Shown here one piece after another: positions 49,238 through 58,400 of a stretch of 64,000 bases of DNA (the stretch's first letter is position 1; each line of letters opens with the position of its first letter). Origin of the DNA: DASVHS01 sp035468985 (GTDB taxonomy: Bacteria; Acidobacteriota; Thermoanaerobaculia; Gp7-AA8). The notes under the pieces are model-generated. The model did no database searches. It was not told the origin of the DNA and worked only from the letters and a program-made list of their open reading frames with translations. The stretch covers positions 62,001 through 126,000 of the forward strand of contig DATISF010000064.1 in the NCBI GenBank assembly GCA_035468985.1, read 5' to 3'. A program made the position numbers and the translations under genes.

Positions 49238-50332
49238 TCACCTCAACAACCACCAGCCGCCCACGCCCGCCCAGGCCAGAAACGCGAAGTTGATCGCGAT
49301 CAGGCGCCACAAGAAGGCCTGATCGCGATTTGACTCGCGGACGTAGATCCGCCACGCGAGCAGATTGGCGAGCGAGGCGATGATCGTTCCGCATCCGCCG
49401 GCGTTCACTCCGAACAGCAGCGGGCGCCAGTGTGGCTCGGCAAACGGCGTCATCAGAACCGTGGCCGGCACGTTCGAGATGATCTGCGACAGCAGGATCG
49501 AAATGAAGTAGGTGCTGCCGCGGAGCAACCCGCCGAGATCGAACGACCGCAGCCCTTCGACGACGATGAAGGCAAAGAAGAACAGCGGCACGATCGACAG
49601 GTCGATCTGAAAGAGGCGGCGCCGCAGGACGAACGCTCCGCCGATGGCGGCGGCCACTGCCGCGATCCACGCCGGTGCGACGCGCGCGATCTCCAGCAGC
49701 ACGAGCAGAAAGCAGACCGTTCCGACGATCGCTTCCACGCGGTCGCGCGGCGGCAGCTCGACACGCGCAGCCTCGATCCTGCGCGAACGGCGGAGCAGGA
49801 AGATCGCGATCAGCAGGCCGCAGGCATTCCAGGCCACGAACGGAAGCATCGTGCCGACGAAGTGCGCGGCGCTCCAGCCGGAGCGGTGGTAGATGAACAG
49901 ATTCTGCGGATTGCCGAGGGGCGTGAGGCAGCCCAGGAGATTCGTGGCGATCAGTTGCAGGATGATCTCGTCCTCGACGTCGAAGTCGGAGATGCGTCCG
50001 GCGATCACCGTGAACGGGATGACGACGAACAGCGCGACGTCGTTCGTGACCAGCGCGGCCAGCGCTCCGGAGACGACGATCATCACCGCCGCGAACGGCC
50101 GTGTCTCGTTGAACCGCGCCACCGTCCGCTCGACCAGGAGATCGAGATAGCCCGACTGGCGGAGGATCTCGACCGTGATCAGGAGCGCGAACAGGACGAG
50201 CAGGACGTCGTAGTCGATCGCCCGCGCGGCGCGGTGCAGCGAGAGGCGGCCGCTGACCAGAAAGCCAGCGGCCGCCGCCGCGGTGCCAAGGACGAGCAGC
50301 TGCTCGCGGAGGAAACGGCCGAGAGTTTTCAG
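49238..50332 (-). CDS. SLC13/ArsB-NhaD-type anion transporter with non-standard start
   Basis: This protein of about 364 residues has 10-11 helices (LVLGTAAAAAGFLVSGR, IDYDVLLVLFALLITVEIL, ALVTNDVALFVVIPFTVIAG) and the family stretch ATNLLGCLTPLGNPQN. The N-terminal 70 residues, including the first helices, have coding pattern but no ATG, GTG or TTG; the first possible codon is CTG 50332. A canonical GTG exists only at 50122, which would drop two helices. The palindromic element begins within 3 bp of the CTG and ends the open frame upstream, so it may have removed the original start. Confidence 0.75.
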   Translation of the reverse strand: MKTLGRFLREQLLVLGTAAAAAGFLVSGRLSLHRAARAIDYDVLLVLFALLITVEILRQSGYLDLLVERTVARFNETRPFAAVMIVVSGALAALVTNDVALFVVIPFTVIAGRISDFDVEDEIILQLIATNLLGCLTPLGNPQNLFIYHRSGWSAAHFVGTMLPFVAWNACGLLIAIFLLRRSRRIEAARVELPPRDRVEAIVGTVCFLLVLLEIARVAPAWIAAVAAAIGGAFVLRRRLFQIDLSIVPLFFFAFIVVEGLRSFDLGGLLRGSTYFISILLSQIISNVPATVLMTPFAEPHWRPLLFGVNAGGCGTIIASLANLLAWRIYVRESNRDQAFLWRLIAINFAFLAWAGVGGWWLLR

Positions 50333-50334
50333 AT

Positions 50335-50375
50335 CGTCATCCTGAGCGAAGCGAAGGATCTCCGCTCAGGATGAC
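50335..50375. repeat. Short REP-like palindrome at 5' end of SLC13 gene
   Basis: CGTCATCCTGAGCGAAGCG and CCGCTCAGGATGACA, with AAGGATCT between, a shortened copy of the family. It sits between the SLC13 start and the CHRD gene stop (50385). Confidence 0.82.
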
Positions 50376-50384
50376 ATGAGTTGG

Positions 50385-51554
50385 TTACGGCGCCACGTCC
50401 GGCTGCGCCGGCACGAGGATCGAATCACCCGAGATGTTGTCGTTCACCGCGCCATAGCCGAGGACCGGCAGCGTCGAGTCGAAGCTCACCGTCAACGCGG
50501 CGGCGTTGCTCAGATCGACACCGGTGAAGTAGCCGGTGATCGCGTTCTGTTGCTGGGAAAGCCCCGCCAGTGTGACGGTCGTGGTGGCGAGCGAGGTGCC
50601 GGCCGCATCGCGAAGCGTCAGGTTGACGGTCGCCGATCCCTGGTTCGGATTGAAGAAGCCGATGTTCGTGCGGAAGCCGCTCGGGTTCGCGGCATCACGG
50701 TTCTTGTTCAAGAGGCCCGGGATGACTCCGCGGGACAGGGCATTGGCGATCGTGATCGCCGGCACGAACTGACCGAACGTTCCGCGAGAGGGCGTCGCGC
50801 CGCGCTGATCGTTGTAGATGTTCGACGTGACTGCGAGCTGCGTGTTGCTGGTGATGCGCAGCGCGCCGGTGCTGCCGGGCGAGTTCAGACCGGCCGCGCC
50901 GGTGACGTCATCGAGCACGGCCTCGCCACGCGGGGCGATCTCGAGCGTCTTCGACGACACGGCGTTTGTGTTTCCGCCGGCGCCCGACACGAGGTACTCA
51001 ACGAGCGCGACGGCTTTCGTCGTGAACGACGGATTGAAAACGCGTGCGTCCGTGACGAACTTGTCCCCGGCGCCCGTGGTGACGTTGCCGGCGATCGAGA
51101 CGAGATACTCCTTTGCCGGCTGGAGTTGGCCGCGGATCTCGCCGCCGCCGAACGCCGTCGTGTGGACGTTGACATAGTAGAGTTGCGGATTGGTCTTGAT
51201 GTCAGTCGCGAGCGCCGCATCGGTGACCTGAATCGTGCCCTTCACTCGGCCGTTGCTGAAGGCGGACGCGCTGGTGGCGAAGTTCACCTTCACTCCAGCG
51301 TTTTGTCCGGCCGGAATCGGGCCGTGAATGTGCGAGAGCGTCGGATTCTGCAGCGATCCGATATTCACCTCGTAGGTAACGAGGTTGTTGCCGTCGATCG
51401 TCACGAACGCCGAGCCGACCGCGGTGCTGCTGTTTGCCGGCACCTCATTCGTTCCGCGAAGCTCCGCGAAGAACAACGTGGAATCCGTCTGGGCTTGAGC
51501 GGCAGCAGTAACCAGGAACAATAGGAACAAGAAACTTAGAGAGCGTTTAGTCAT
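50385..51554 (-). CDS. Secreted CHRD-domain protein
   Basis: This is a 389-residue protein with a signal peptide (TKRSLSFLFLLFLVTAAAQ) and an N-terminal CHRD domain (about 20-140, with LSHIHGPIPAGQNAGVKVNF and GGGEIRGQL). A C-terminal beta-rich region of about 240 residues (SGFRTNIGFFNPNQGSATVN) resembles the secreted protein at 15781-16581. CHRD domains are extracellular and often occur in secreted bacterial proteins of unknown function. GAGGAGGA precedes ATG 51554. Confidence 0.85.
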   Translation of the reverse strand: MTKRSLSFLFLLFLVTAAAQAQTDSTLFFAELRGTNEVPANSSTAVGSAFVTIDGNNLVTYEVNIGSLQNPTLSHIHGPIPAGQNAGVKVNFATSASAFSNGRVKGTIQVTDAALATDIKTNPQLYYVNVHTTAFGGGEIRGQLQPAKEYLVSIAGNVTTGAGDKFVTDARVFNPSFTTKAVALVEYLVSGAGGNTNAVSSKTLEIAPRGEAVLDDVTGAAGLNSPGSTGALRITSNTQLAVTSNIYNDQRGATPSRGTFGQFVPAITIANALSRGVIPGLLNKNRDAANPSGFRTNIGFFNPNQGSATVNLTLRDAAGTSLATTTVTLAGLSQQQNAITGYFTGVDLSNAAALTVSFDSTLPVLGYGAVNDNISGDSILVPAQPDVAP

Positions 51555-51673
51555 AAATCCTCCTCTTTCCGGTGGAGGGGGAGAATACACTAGTTGTCCC
51601 TTGTAAAAGTGGTGATTCCAGTCACAAAGTGGCGATTTGCTTGCACTTCGGCGCAGCGGAGGTTTTTCCTCGC

Positions 51674-52318
51674 ATGAAACGGTTTTCTCTCATCGTTTTC
51701 GTCTCTCTCCTCGCCACCCCTCTCTTCTCCGCGGACCGCTTCTTCGACCTCACCGGCTGGGCCACCTGGGTCAAACCGCAGAGCAACAACACGTTCAACT
51801 CCACGAACGCCAACCAGCCCTTCGACATCAATTTCGAAGGAAAGCTCGGCTACGGCGCGGGCCTGAACGTGTTTCTCGGCGACACGTGGTCGGTCGCCTT
51901 CGATGCATCAGAGGTGAAGCCCGACGCCCGCTACGGATTCCCCGGCGCCACGCTCAATCAGGGGAGCATCAAGATGATCCCGATCACCGGTGTGCTGCAG
52001 TGGCACCTGATTCCGAAAGGCTTCATCGACCCGTACCTCGGCGCCGGAGCCGCGTACGTGATCTTCGACAATCTGCAGAACGTGAACGACGTCGGCCACG
52101 TCGGCGTCAACCAGATCAACTTCAAGGACGACGCGGGATTCGTCGTCAACGGAGGTCTCGGATTCAACTTCTCTCCGCGGGTCGGGATCACGGCAGATGT
52201 GAAGTACGTGCCGTTGAAAGCATCCGCGACCGCGGTGTTCGCCACCGGACCGAATCAGTCACAGAAGATCAAGATCAATCCCGTGATCGCGTCGGCGGGG
52301 CTGACGCTGCACTTTTGA
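51674..52318 (+). CDS. OmpW-like outer-membrane barrel protein
   Basis: This is a 214-residue protein with a signal peptide (KRFSLIVFVSLLATPLFS), a central region LQWHLIPKGFIDPYLGAGAA typical of OmpW and terminal LTLHF. OmpW-type proteins are small barrels that pass hydrophobic molecules. GGAGG lies about 10 bp before ATG 51674, so the earlier in-frame ATG at 51572 is less likely. Divergent from the CHRD gene. Confidence 0.87.
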   Translation: MKRFSLIVFVSLLATPLFSADRFFDLTGWATWVKPQSNNTFNSTNANQPFDINFEGKLGYGAGLNVFLGDTWSVAFDASEVKPDARYGFPGATLNQGSIKMIPITGVLQWHLIPKGFIDPYLGAGAAYVIFDNLQNVNDVGHVGVNQINFKDDAGFVVNGGLGFNFSPRVGITADVKYVPLKASATAVFATGPNQSQKIKINPVIASAGLTLHF

Positions 52319-52331
52319 CGTGGCCTGAGGC

Positions 52332-52539
52332 AGGGGATCCTTCGCCGCCTTCGCGGCTCAGGATGAACAAGTCGTTGTTCACGTCATCCTGAGCCGCGAA
52401 GACGGCGAAGGATCTCGAAAGTTCACGTCATCCTGAGTCGGCGAAGACGGCGAAGGATCTGGAAATCGCAGGCGTTTTCGCATCCTGAGATCCTTCGTCG
52501 CGCTTCGCCGACTCAGGATGACGACTTGTTCAGAGCTTC
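52332..52539. repeat. Cluster of REP/MITE-like palindromes (nested/partial copies)
   Basis: A right half (to 52366), a left half (52382-52418) and a complete copy (52424-52523) are arranged head to tail, ending in ACGACTTGTTCAGAGCTTCC. The whole 211-bp gap between the OmpW-like and kinase genes is made of them. Confidence 0.85.
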
Positions 52540-53495
52540 CCTGAGCGTCCGCCACGCTCAGGACGCGGGTGGAGCGACGTGCGGATCGCCATCATCGCCG
52601 CGCCTTCGACGGGTGTGCTTCGCGGAGGCGCGAGCGTGGCCTGCGGTGCTTCGCGGTGCACGGCCTCGCGCATCGGTCCGAGGAGCAGCTCTTCGGCGTT
52701 GAACGCTCCGCCGACGTAGGCGACGGGGAACGCTGACGCCGTAAGGTTCAATCTGCGGCCGACGGCGAGGACGCATTCGGCGAGATCGCCTGCCGCGCGC
52801 TCGAGAATCTCCTTCGCCACGTCGTCGCCGAGTTTCGCGGCCTCGATGACCAGCTTGCCGTAGCGGGCGATGTCGTCCGCGTGGGTCGTCGTCGCATACA
52901 CGAATCGCGGCAGATCCTCGGGGCTGCACATGTCGTAGTCGTAGCAGAGCAGTTCGGTCATCTTCGTTTTGCGCCCGCGCCCGTCGTGCGCGCGCACGAT
53001 CGCGGAAAGGCCGTCGCGGCCGAGTGCGTAGCCGCTCCCTTCGTCGCCGATCGTGGGGCCCCATCCGCCCGCCCGCGCCTCTTCGCCGGCCTCGTTGCGT
53101 CCGAACGCCACGGAGCCCGTTCCCGAGATGATGACGATGCCGCTGCCGAAACCGACCGCGCCGGTGAGTGCGATGCGCGCGTCGTTGTCGACGATGAAGT
53201 TGCCGCGCGGAAAGAAGATTCGCAGCGAGTCGATGACGCGCTGGCGGTGCGCGGGATGGTCGGCGCCCGCGATTCCGCAGTACGCGTACTCGATCTGGCG
53301 AATGGCCATGCCCGCTTCGACGAGCGCGATGTTGACGGCGCGCTCGATGTTGCGCGTGGCCGTTTCGATTCCGACGCGCAGGTGATTGGAAGGGCCGGCG
53401 ATGCCGCGGCCCAGCGGCTGGGCATCCTGATCAATGACGAGCGCTGCCGTCTTCGACGCTCCGCCGTCGACGCCAAGGTAGTAGGTGGTAGTCAT
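52530..53495 (-). CDS. BadF/BadG/BcrA/BcrD-type ATPase / N-acetylglucosamine kinase family
   Basis: This 321-residue protein of the ASKHA fold has the phosphate-1 loop YYLGVDGGASKTAALVID, the phosphate-2 region VIISGTGSVAFG and an adenosine motif AYVGGAFNAE. This fits GlcNAc kinase-like proteins as well as the BadF ATPase family. No CoA-ring reductase genes are nearby, so a sugar kinase role is more likely. The 3' end runs into a palindromic repeat (tail SGKL). Confidence 0.87.
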   Translation of the reverse strand: MTTTYYLGVDGGASKTAALVIDQDAQPLGRGIAGPSNHLRVGIETATRNIERAVNIALVEAGMAIRQIEYAYCGIAGADHPAHRQRVIDSLRIFFPRGNFIVDNDARIALTGAVGFGSGIVIISGTGSVAFGRNEAGEEARAGGWGPTIGDEGSGYALGRDGLSAIVRAHDGRGRKTKMTELLCYDYDMCSPEDLPRFVYATTTHADDIARYGKLVIEAAKLGDDVAKEILERAAGDLAECVLAVGRRLNLTASAFPVAYVGGAFNAEELLLGPMREAVHREAPQATLAPPRSTPVEGAAMMAIRTSLHPRPERGGRSGKL

Positions 53496-53593
53496 GCCGA
53501 GCGCGTCAGACGGTGCGCAACTTGCAGCTTGGATTGCGCTGTGGGCCGCTCCAGTCCCGGGGCTGCCGCACTCAGCAATGGAGGAAAGATCCG

Positions 53594-54076
53594 ATGAAAC
53601 GCAATCAGGTTCTCACTGTATTGGCGATGACGCTCGTCGCCCTCTCGCTTCTGGCGACCAGCGCATGCAAGAGCAGTGGCATGGCCATGACCTCGCGTGG
53701 CCAGCTGTTCAAGATCAATATCCAGCATCCGAGTGACCTGCCCGAAGCGGCCGAAGACAATCTCGACATCACGATCAGCAACCGCGGCGTCAACAACATC
53801 AAGGACATTCTCGTCGACATCGAGCTTCCGTCGCAGCTCATCGTGCTCGACCAGACAGCCGACCGCGGTATCAACGTGATGCATGATCCAGGCTCGAACG
53901 TGTATCACTTCACGCTCGGCAACGTCCAGCCCGGGGAAAACGCGAGCGTTCGCTTCCACGTGCGTACCGCTTTCGGCACCATGCGCGAGACGGGCAGCGT
54001 GAAGGTCACGGCCTGGCAGCGCGACCTTCCGGGCGACAAGCTCATTGAGACCGCGGTCATCAAGCTCCGGGGCTAG
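53594..54076 (+). CDS. Small lipoprotein of unknown function
   Basis: This is a 160-residue protein with a lipoprotein-like signal (LLATSAC). The mature region is beta-rich (NLDITISNRGVNNIKDILVD, HFTLGNVQPGENASVRFHV), like an Ig/DUF11-type extracellular domain. GGAGGAAAG precedes ATG 53594. Isolated; followed by a palindromic element. Confidence 0.8.
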   Translation: MKRNQVLTVLAMTLVALSLLATSACKSSGMAMTSRGQLFKINIQHPSDLPEAAEDNLDITISNRGVNNIKDILVDIELPSQLIVLDQTADRGINVMHDPGSNVYHFTLGNVQPGENASVRFHVRTAFGTMRETGSVKVTAWQRDLPGDKLIETAVIKLRG

Positions 54077-54118
54077 CGGATGCGCATCCGCCCTGGCCCG
54101 GGCATGCAAGAGGACCAG

Positions 54119-54259
54119 GGAACCTCTGAACAAGCCGTCATCCTGAGTCGGCGAAGCGGGACGAAGGATCTCAGGATGCGAAACGCCTCCGATTTCGAGA
54201 TCCTTCGCCGCCTTCGCGGCTCAGGATGACGTGAACAACGACTTGTGCAGAGCTTTCCA
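54119..54259. repeat. REP/MITE-like element, long form
   Basis: Outer arms GGAACCTCTGAACAAGCCGT and ACGACTTGTGCAGAGCTTTCC enclose the GTCATCCTGAG core. It is between the lipoprotein and the convergent corC-like gene. Confidence 0.88.
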
Positions 54260-54260
54260 A

Positions 54261-54293
54261 GTGGAGCGGCGGCCGTCCGAGGCCGCCGCCTAC
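54261..54293. repeat. Partial GTGGAGCGGCGG hairpin near corC end
   Basis: GTGGAGCGGCGGCC and GGCCGCCGCC form a stem over a short loop, related to the hairpins at 35323 and 38335. It abuts the end of the corC-like gene. Confidence 0.55.
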
Positions 54294-55618
54294 CTCGCCG
54301 CCTCGGTCTCCTCGACGATCTCGGTCTTCGGCATCTGCGTCTGCACCACGACCCAGCGCACGCGGAAGCCCTCGGCTTCGATGACCTGAATCGAGAGATC
54401 GCCGAGCTGCACGCGATCGCCGGGAGCCACCTCCCTCCCGATCTGCGCCGCCACATAGCCGCCGATCGTCTCCTCGGGCGGCTCTCCGACGTCGACTTTC
54501 AGACGATCGGCGAGATCTTCGATCAGGTAGTCGCCGCGCACGCGATAACGGCCGTTGCCGAGCGGCTCGATCTCCGGCCGCTCGCGGTCGAACTCGTCCT
54601 GAATCTGCCCGAACAGCTCCTCGGTGATGTTCTCGAGCGAGACGATGCCGGAAGCGCCGCCGTACTCGTCGAGCACCACCGCCATGTGCGTCTTGTGCTC
54701 GATGAACTGCGACAGCAGCGCTTCGACCGTGCTGTTCTCGGGAACAAAGAGGACGTCACGCTTCAGCTCCGGCAAAGTCCTTCCCGGACCCCGCAGTTGC
54801 GCGAGCAACAGGTCTTTCACGTGAATCAGTCCGATCGTCCGATCGAGCGTGCCCTCGCAAAGCGGATAACGGGTGTGGCGCGTGGTGCGAATCGTCTCCA
54901 GGTTTTCTTCGATCGAGCGCGTCGTGGACAGCACGACGACATCCGTGCGCGGAACCATGATCTGCCGCGCCGTGCGCTTCGAGAACTGGAAGACGCCTTC
55001 GATGATCTCGCGGTTCTCTTCCGACAACACGCCCGCTTTCTCCGAACGCGTCAGGATCAGCCGCAGTTCTTCCTGTGAGTGCGCGACCTCCGTGTCGGTG
55101 GCAGGCTTGATTCCGATCGCGCTGAGCACCACGCGCGAGCTGTGGTTGAGAAACCAGATCGCCGGGAACATCAGGAGGTAGAAGATCCGCAGCACGTACG
55201 CGGTCCACAGCGCGGTGCCGACGGGCTTGTCGATGGCGACGTACTTCGGTCCCAGCTCGCCGAAGACGATATGCAGGACGGTGATGGAGACGAAGGCGAT
55301 CGCCGCGGCGATCGAATGCGACACCGCCGGGTTGAATGCGCCGAATCCGCTGATGTAAGGCCGGATCAGCGACTCGAACGCCGGCTCGCCGACCCAGCCG
55401 AGGGCCAGCGACATCAGCGTGACGCCGAGCTGGGTCGCGGAAAGGTAGCTGTCGAGACGCTTGACGATCCTTCGCGCCATCCGGGCCCGGTTGCTGCCGC
55501 CGGCCGCCAGCTCGGCGAGCTGGGTCGGGCGCACCTTCACGATCGCGAATTCCGCCGCGACGAAAACGCCGTTCACCAGGATGAACAGCAGGGCGAGGAT
55601 CAAGTACCAGGTCGGCAT
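54290..55618 (-). CDS. CNNM/CorC-HlyC type hemolysin-family membrane protein
   Basis: This 442-residue protein has an N-terminal DUF21/CNNM membrane domain (about 1-185, FVAAEFAIVKVRPTQL), two CBS domains (about 205-330, IMVPRTDVVVLSTTRSIEEN) and a C-terminal CorC_HlyC domain. Related proteins take part in Mg2+ or Co2+ transport and resistance. It is last in the leftward dnaJ-lpxH-MBL-aroA operon, 18 bp after the aroA stop. Confidence 0.92.
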   Translation of the reverse strand: MPTWYLILALLFILVNGVFVAAEFAIVKVRPTQLAELAAGGSNRARMARRIVKRLDSYLSATQLGVTLMSLALGWVGEPAFESLIRPYISGFGAFNPAVSHSIAAAIAFVSITVLHIVFGELGPKYVAIDKPVGTALWTAYVLRIFYLLMFPAIWFLNHSSRVVLSAIGIKPATDTEVAHSQEELRLILTRSEKAGVLSEENREIIEGVFQFSKRTARQIMVPRTDVVVLSTTRSIEENLETIRTTRHTRYPLCEGTLDRTIGLIHVKDLLLAQLRGPGRTLPELKRDVLFVPENSTVEALLSQFIEHKTHMAVVLDEYGGASGIVSLENITEELFGQIQDEFDRERPEIEPLGNGRYRVRGDYLIEDLADRLKVDVGEPPEETIGGYVAAQIGREVAPGDRVQLGDLSIQVIEAEGFRVRWVVVQTQMPKTEIVEETEAAR

Positions 55619-55636
55619 GGGCGTGAAGCGGGGTTC

Positions 55637-56911
55637 TCATTCTATCGAAGCGGCGGAAGCGGTCACTTCGTCGAGCGTTTTCCAGAATCGAGGGTAGGAC
55701 TTCGACACGACCTGCTCGTTTGCGATCGTTACGCCGCCTCGAGCTAACCCGCTGATTGCAAATGACATGGCGATCCGGTGATCGTTGTGTGTATCGACGG
55801 TCGCCGCGTCAGCGCTCCACCCGGGGTGGATGAGCAACGAGTCAGGGCGCTCTTCGACTGACACGCCCAGTATTCGAAGCTCCGACGAGATGGTTGTCAG
55901 CCGGTCGGACTCCTTGACTCGCAGGTTCGCGACATTCGTGATCTCGACGTCGGAGGAGGCGAGAGGCGCGATCGCGGCGAGAGTGGGCACGATGTCGGGA
56001 GTGGCATTACAGTCGAATGTGCCGCCGCGAAGACGGTCGGGTCCGGTGACGGTGATTGCCTCGCTCACTCGCACGTCGCACCCCATCGCCTTCAGGATGT
56101 CGAGGAACCCCGCGTCACCTTGCGCAGTGGGACTGGCCAGGCCCTGAACGTGAACCGTGCCCCGCGTCGCCGCGGCTGCTGCGAACCAATACGATGCGGA
56201 CGAGTAGTCCCCTTCGACGCGGTATTCGGGCAGCGCGAGCCGCGCCGCGCGAACAGAAATTGCGTTGCCGCGCCGTTCGACCCGGGCCCCGAACGTGTCG
56301 AGGATGTCGGCCGTGATGTCGATGTACGGTCCCGATGCGAGGGAGGAGATGTGCAGCCGGATTCCGTCGGGCAGCGTCGCCCCCCCGAGCATCAGCGCGG
56401 ACACGAACTGGCTCGAGGTCTCCGCGGAGATCGACACGTTGAAGCCGCCTCGCATCCGCTTCCCGCGAATCCGCAAAGGCGGATAACCCTCTTTCTCGAC
56501 GTACTCGACCTCGGCTCCGATGCTCATCAGCACATCGACGAGATCGCCGATCGGCCGGCTGTGCATCCGCTGCTCCCCGTGCAGAAGGAAGCGGCCGGGC
56601 GTGAAGGCGAGCCAGCCGGTGAAGAAGCGCATGGCCGTGCCGGCGTTCCCGACGAAGATCGGCACTTCATTCGCCGACATCGTCTTGCGCTCGCCGATCT
56701 GCACGCCGCTCGGGATCGATCCGCTGACGTCGAATCCGATCGCGCGCAACGCCTCGAGCGCGTAGCGCGTGTCATCGGCATCGAGACAATTCCGGATCGT
56801 CGTGGTTCCTTCCGTCATCGCGGCGAGGAGAAGGGCGCGGACGGAGTAGGACTTGGACGGCGGAGCCGTCACGGTTGCGTTGATTGGGCCGACGTTGGTG
56901 ATGTTCTTCAC
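55637..56911 (-). CDS. aroA: 3-phosphoshikimate 1-carboxyvinyltransferase (EPSP synthase)
   Basis: This 424-residue EPSP synthase has the family motifs PPSKSYSVRALLLA, FVGNAGTAMRFFTGW and RVKESDRLTTI. It makes 5-enolpyruvylshikimate-3-phosphate in aromatic amino-acid synthesis. The usual Pro after GNAGTAMR is Phe here, a feature of non-class-I enzymes. It overlaps the metallo-hydrolase gene upstream by ATGA, but no other shikimate gene is near. Confidence 0.94.
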   Translation of the reverse strand: MKNITNVGPINATVTAPPSKSYSVRALLLAAMTEGTTTIRNCLDADDTRYALEALRAIGFDVSGSIPSGVQIGERKTMSANEVPIFVGNAGTAMRFFTGWLAFTPGRFLLHGEQRMHSRPIGDLVDVLMSIGAEVEYVEKEGYPPLRIRGKRMRGGFNVSISAETSSQFVSALMLGGATLPDGIRLHISSLASGPYIDITADILDTFGARVERRGNAISVRAARLALPEYRVEGDYSSASYWFAAAAATRGTVHVQGLASPTAQGDAGFLDILKAMGCDVRVSEAITVTGPDRLRGGTFDCNATPDIVPTLAAIAPLASSDVEITNVANLRVKESDRLTTISSELRILGVSVEERPDSLLIHPGWSADAATVDTHNDHRIAMSFAISGLARGGVTIANEQVVSKSYPRFWKTLDEVTASAASIE

Positions 56912-57669
56912 AACTCCAGCCGCAGTCCGTCATACGCCAGTCGCACGCTGGCCGGGAGCGTCGCCTCGAACGAATGGTGATCGACCTCGTGCGTGAGATG
57001 GATCAGATACGTCATTCGAGCACCGATCTTCTCCGCGCAGTCCACGGCTTCATTGACCGTGAAGTGTGTCGGATGCGGCGGAGCAGGGCGCAGGCCATCC
57101 AGGGCCAGGATCTGGACGCCTTCGAGCAGGCGCATCGATGAGTCGGGGATTCCGTTCGTGTCCGTGATGTACGCGAAGTCGCCGATGCGGAACCCGAAGA
57201 TCGTCCAGTCGCCGTGCTCCACCGGGATCGGAACAATCCCGATCCCCTCGTACGCGAACGGCCCGTCGACTTCCTGCAGATCGAGTTGCGGTTTCCCGCC
57301 CCCGTACTGCGATTCGTTCCAGATGTAGCTGAAGGCGCGGCGGATGGCTTTCGCCGTCTTCGGGCTGGCGAAGGCGGCAATCGACTCGCGCTGCCGGAAG
57401 TTGAACGGCCGGATGTCGTCGAGGCCCATCATGTGATCGGCGTGCGAATGCGTGAAGAGGATGAAATCGAGCCGCGGGATAGGATCGCGGAGCAGCTGCA
57501 GGCGCAGGTCGGGCGTCGTGTCGATCAGCCCGAACTTGTCGTTGATCTCGATCTTCACTGACTGCCGGAGCCGTTTGTTTTTCGCGCTCTCGGACGTGCA
57601 GACGCGGCAGCGGCACCCGACCACGGGAACGCCGGTGGAAGTTCCGGAGCCGAGGAAGGTCACGATCAT
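56908..57669 (-). CDS. MBL fold metallo-hydrolase (PhnP-like)
   Basis: This 253-residue metallo-beta-lactamase fold protein has the metal motif THSHADHMMG, the late metal Asp in AYITDTNGIPD and a final His (LIHLTHEVDHH). The N-terminal CRCRVC cysteines are as in PhnP-like phosphodiesterases, which cleave cyclic phosphate. Its substrate is not established. It overlaps lpxH-like and aroA genes by single bases on either side. Confidence 0.88.
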   Translation of the reverse strand: MIVTFLGSGTSTGVPVVGCRCRVCTSESAKNKRLRQSVKIEINDKFGLIDTTPDLRLQLLRDPIPRLDFILFTHSHADHMMGLDDIRPFNFRQRESIAAFASPKTAKAIRRAFSYIWNESQYGGGKPQLDLQEVDGPFAYEGIGIVPIPVEHGDWTIFGFRIGDFAYITDTNGIPDSSMRLLEGVQILALDGLRPAPPHPTHFTVNEAVDCAEKIGARMTYLIHLTHEVDHHSFEATLPASVRLAYDGLRLEL

Positions 57670-58400
57670 CAGATCACCACGAAGGAGAACTCGCCGGTCG
57701 TGGGGTCGATCTCCATCGCCTCGCCGGTCTCGTACCACGGCGGGAGGATGGCGATCGACGCGCGGCCGTTGCCGGGCATCACCAGCTTCTGGTGGAAATG
57801 CCCGAACACGACGTCTGTGAATCCTTCGGCGCCGCGCCTTCGGCCATACGCTTCCATCAGCTCGACCGGCAGCCGGCTCTTGTGCTTGAAATTCGTTTTC
57901 GCCAGGCGCTTCTCGACATCGTCGACGAATCGCCGCGCCAGCCGCTTCGGAATCAGCTCCAGCCCGAGTCTGGTCACGGGATTCTTCGAGACGCGCCGCC
58001 AGAAGCGATACGGCCAGTCGCGGTCGTTGATCATGTCGCCGTGCACGATGAGGTACTTCCTGTCGCCGGCGCGAATCTCGTACTCGACGCCGATGTCCGT
58101 GACTGCGTTCTCCACGAATGATCCCTCGAGGAAGAAATCGCGATTGCCCTCGACGTAGTGAATGGCGATGCCGGATTCGACAAGCTCGCGGAATTTTTTC
58201 ATCACTCTCTCGACGGGCGCGGTGAAAAATTTGTGATGAGCGATGAGGTAGTGGAACAGATCGCCGTTGAGGTAAAGCGCTTTCGGCCTCAGGGCGGCCA
58301 GGCGGTCCAGCCAGCCATTGATCGGCTTCTCGTCGCCGTCGGCGAGACCGATATGCGAGTCGCCGATCACGATGATGCGGCCGGGCGGAACGGAGCTCAT
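57669..58400 (-). CDS. lpxH: UDP-2,3-diacylglucosamine diphosphatase-like metallophosphoesterase
   Basis: This 243-residue metallophosphoesterase has the LpxH-type motifs IGDSHIG, NGDLFHY, GNRDFFLEG, VHGD and FGHFHQ. LpxH hydrolyses UDP-2,3-diacyl-GlcN to lipid X in lipid A synthesis. Length fits LpxH (about 240). The start overlaps dnaJ by ATGA. Confidence 0.87.
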   Translation of the reverse strand: MSSVPPGRIIVIGDSHIGLADGDEKPINGWLDRLAALRPKALYLNGDLFHYLIAHHKFFTAPVERVMKKFRELVESGIAIHYVEGNRDFFLEGSFVENAVTDIGVEYEIRAGDRKYLIVHGDMINDRDWPYRFWRRVSKNPVTRLGLELIPKRLARRFVDDVEKRLAKTNFKHKSRLPVELMEAYGRRRGAEGFTDVVFGHFHQKLVMPGNGRASIAILPPWYETGEAMEIDPTTGEFSFVVI

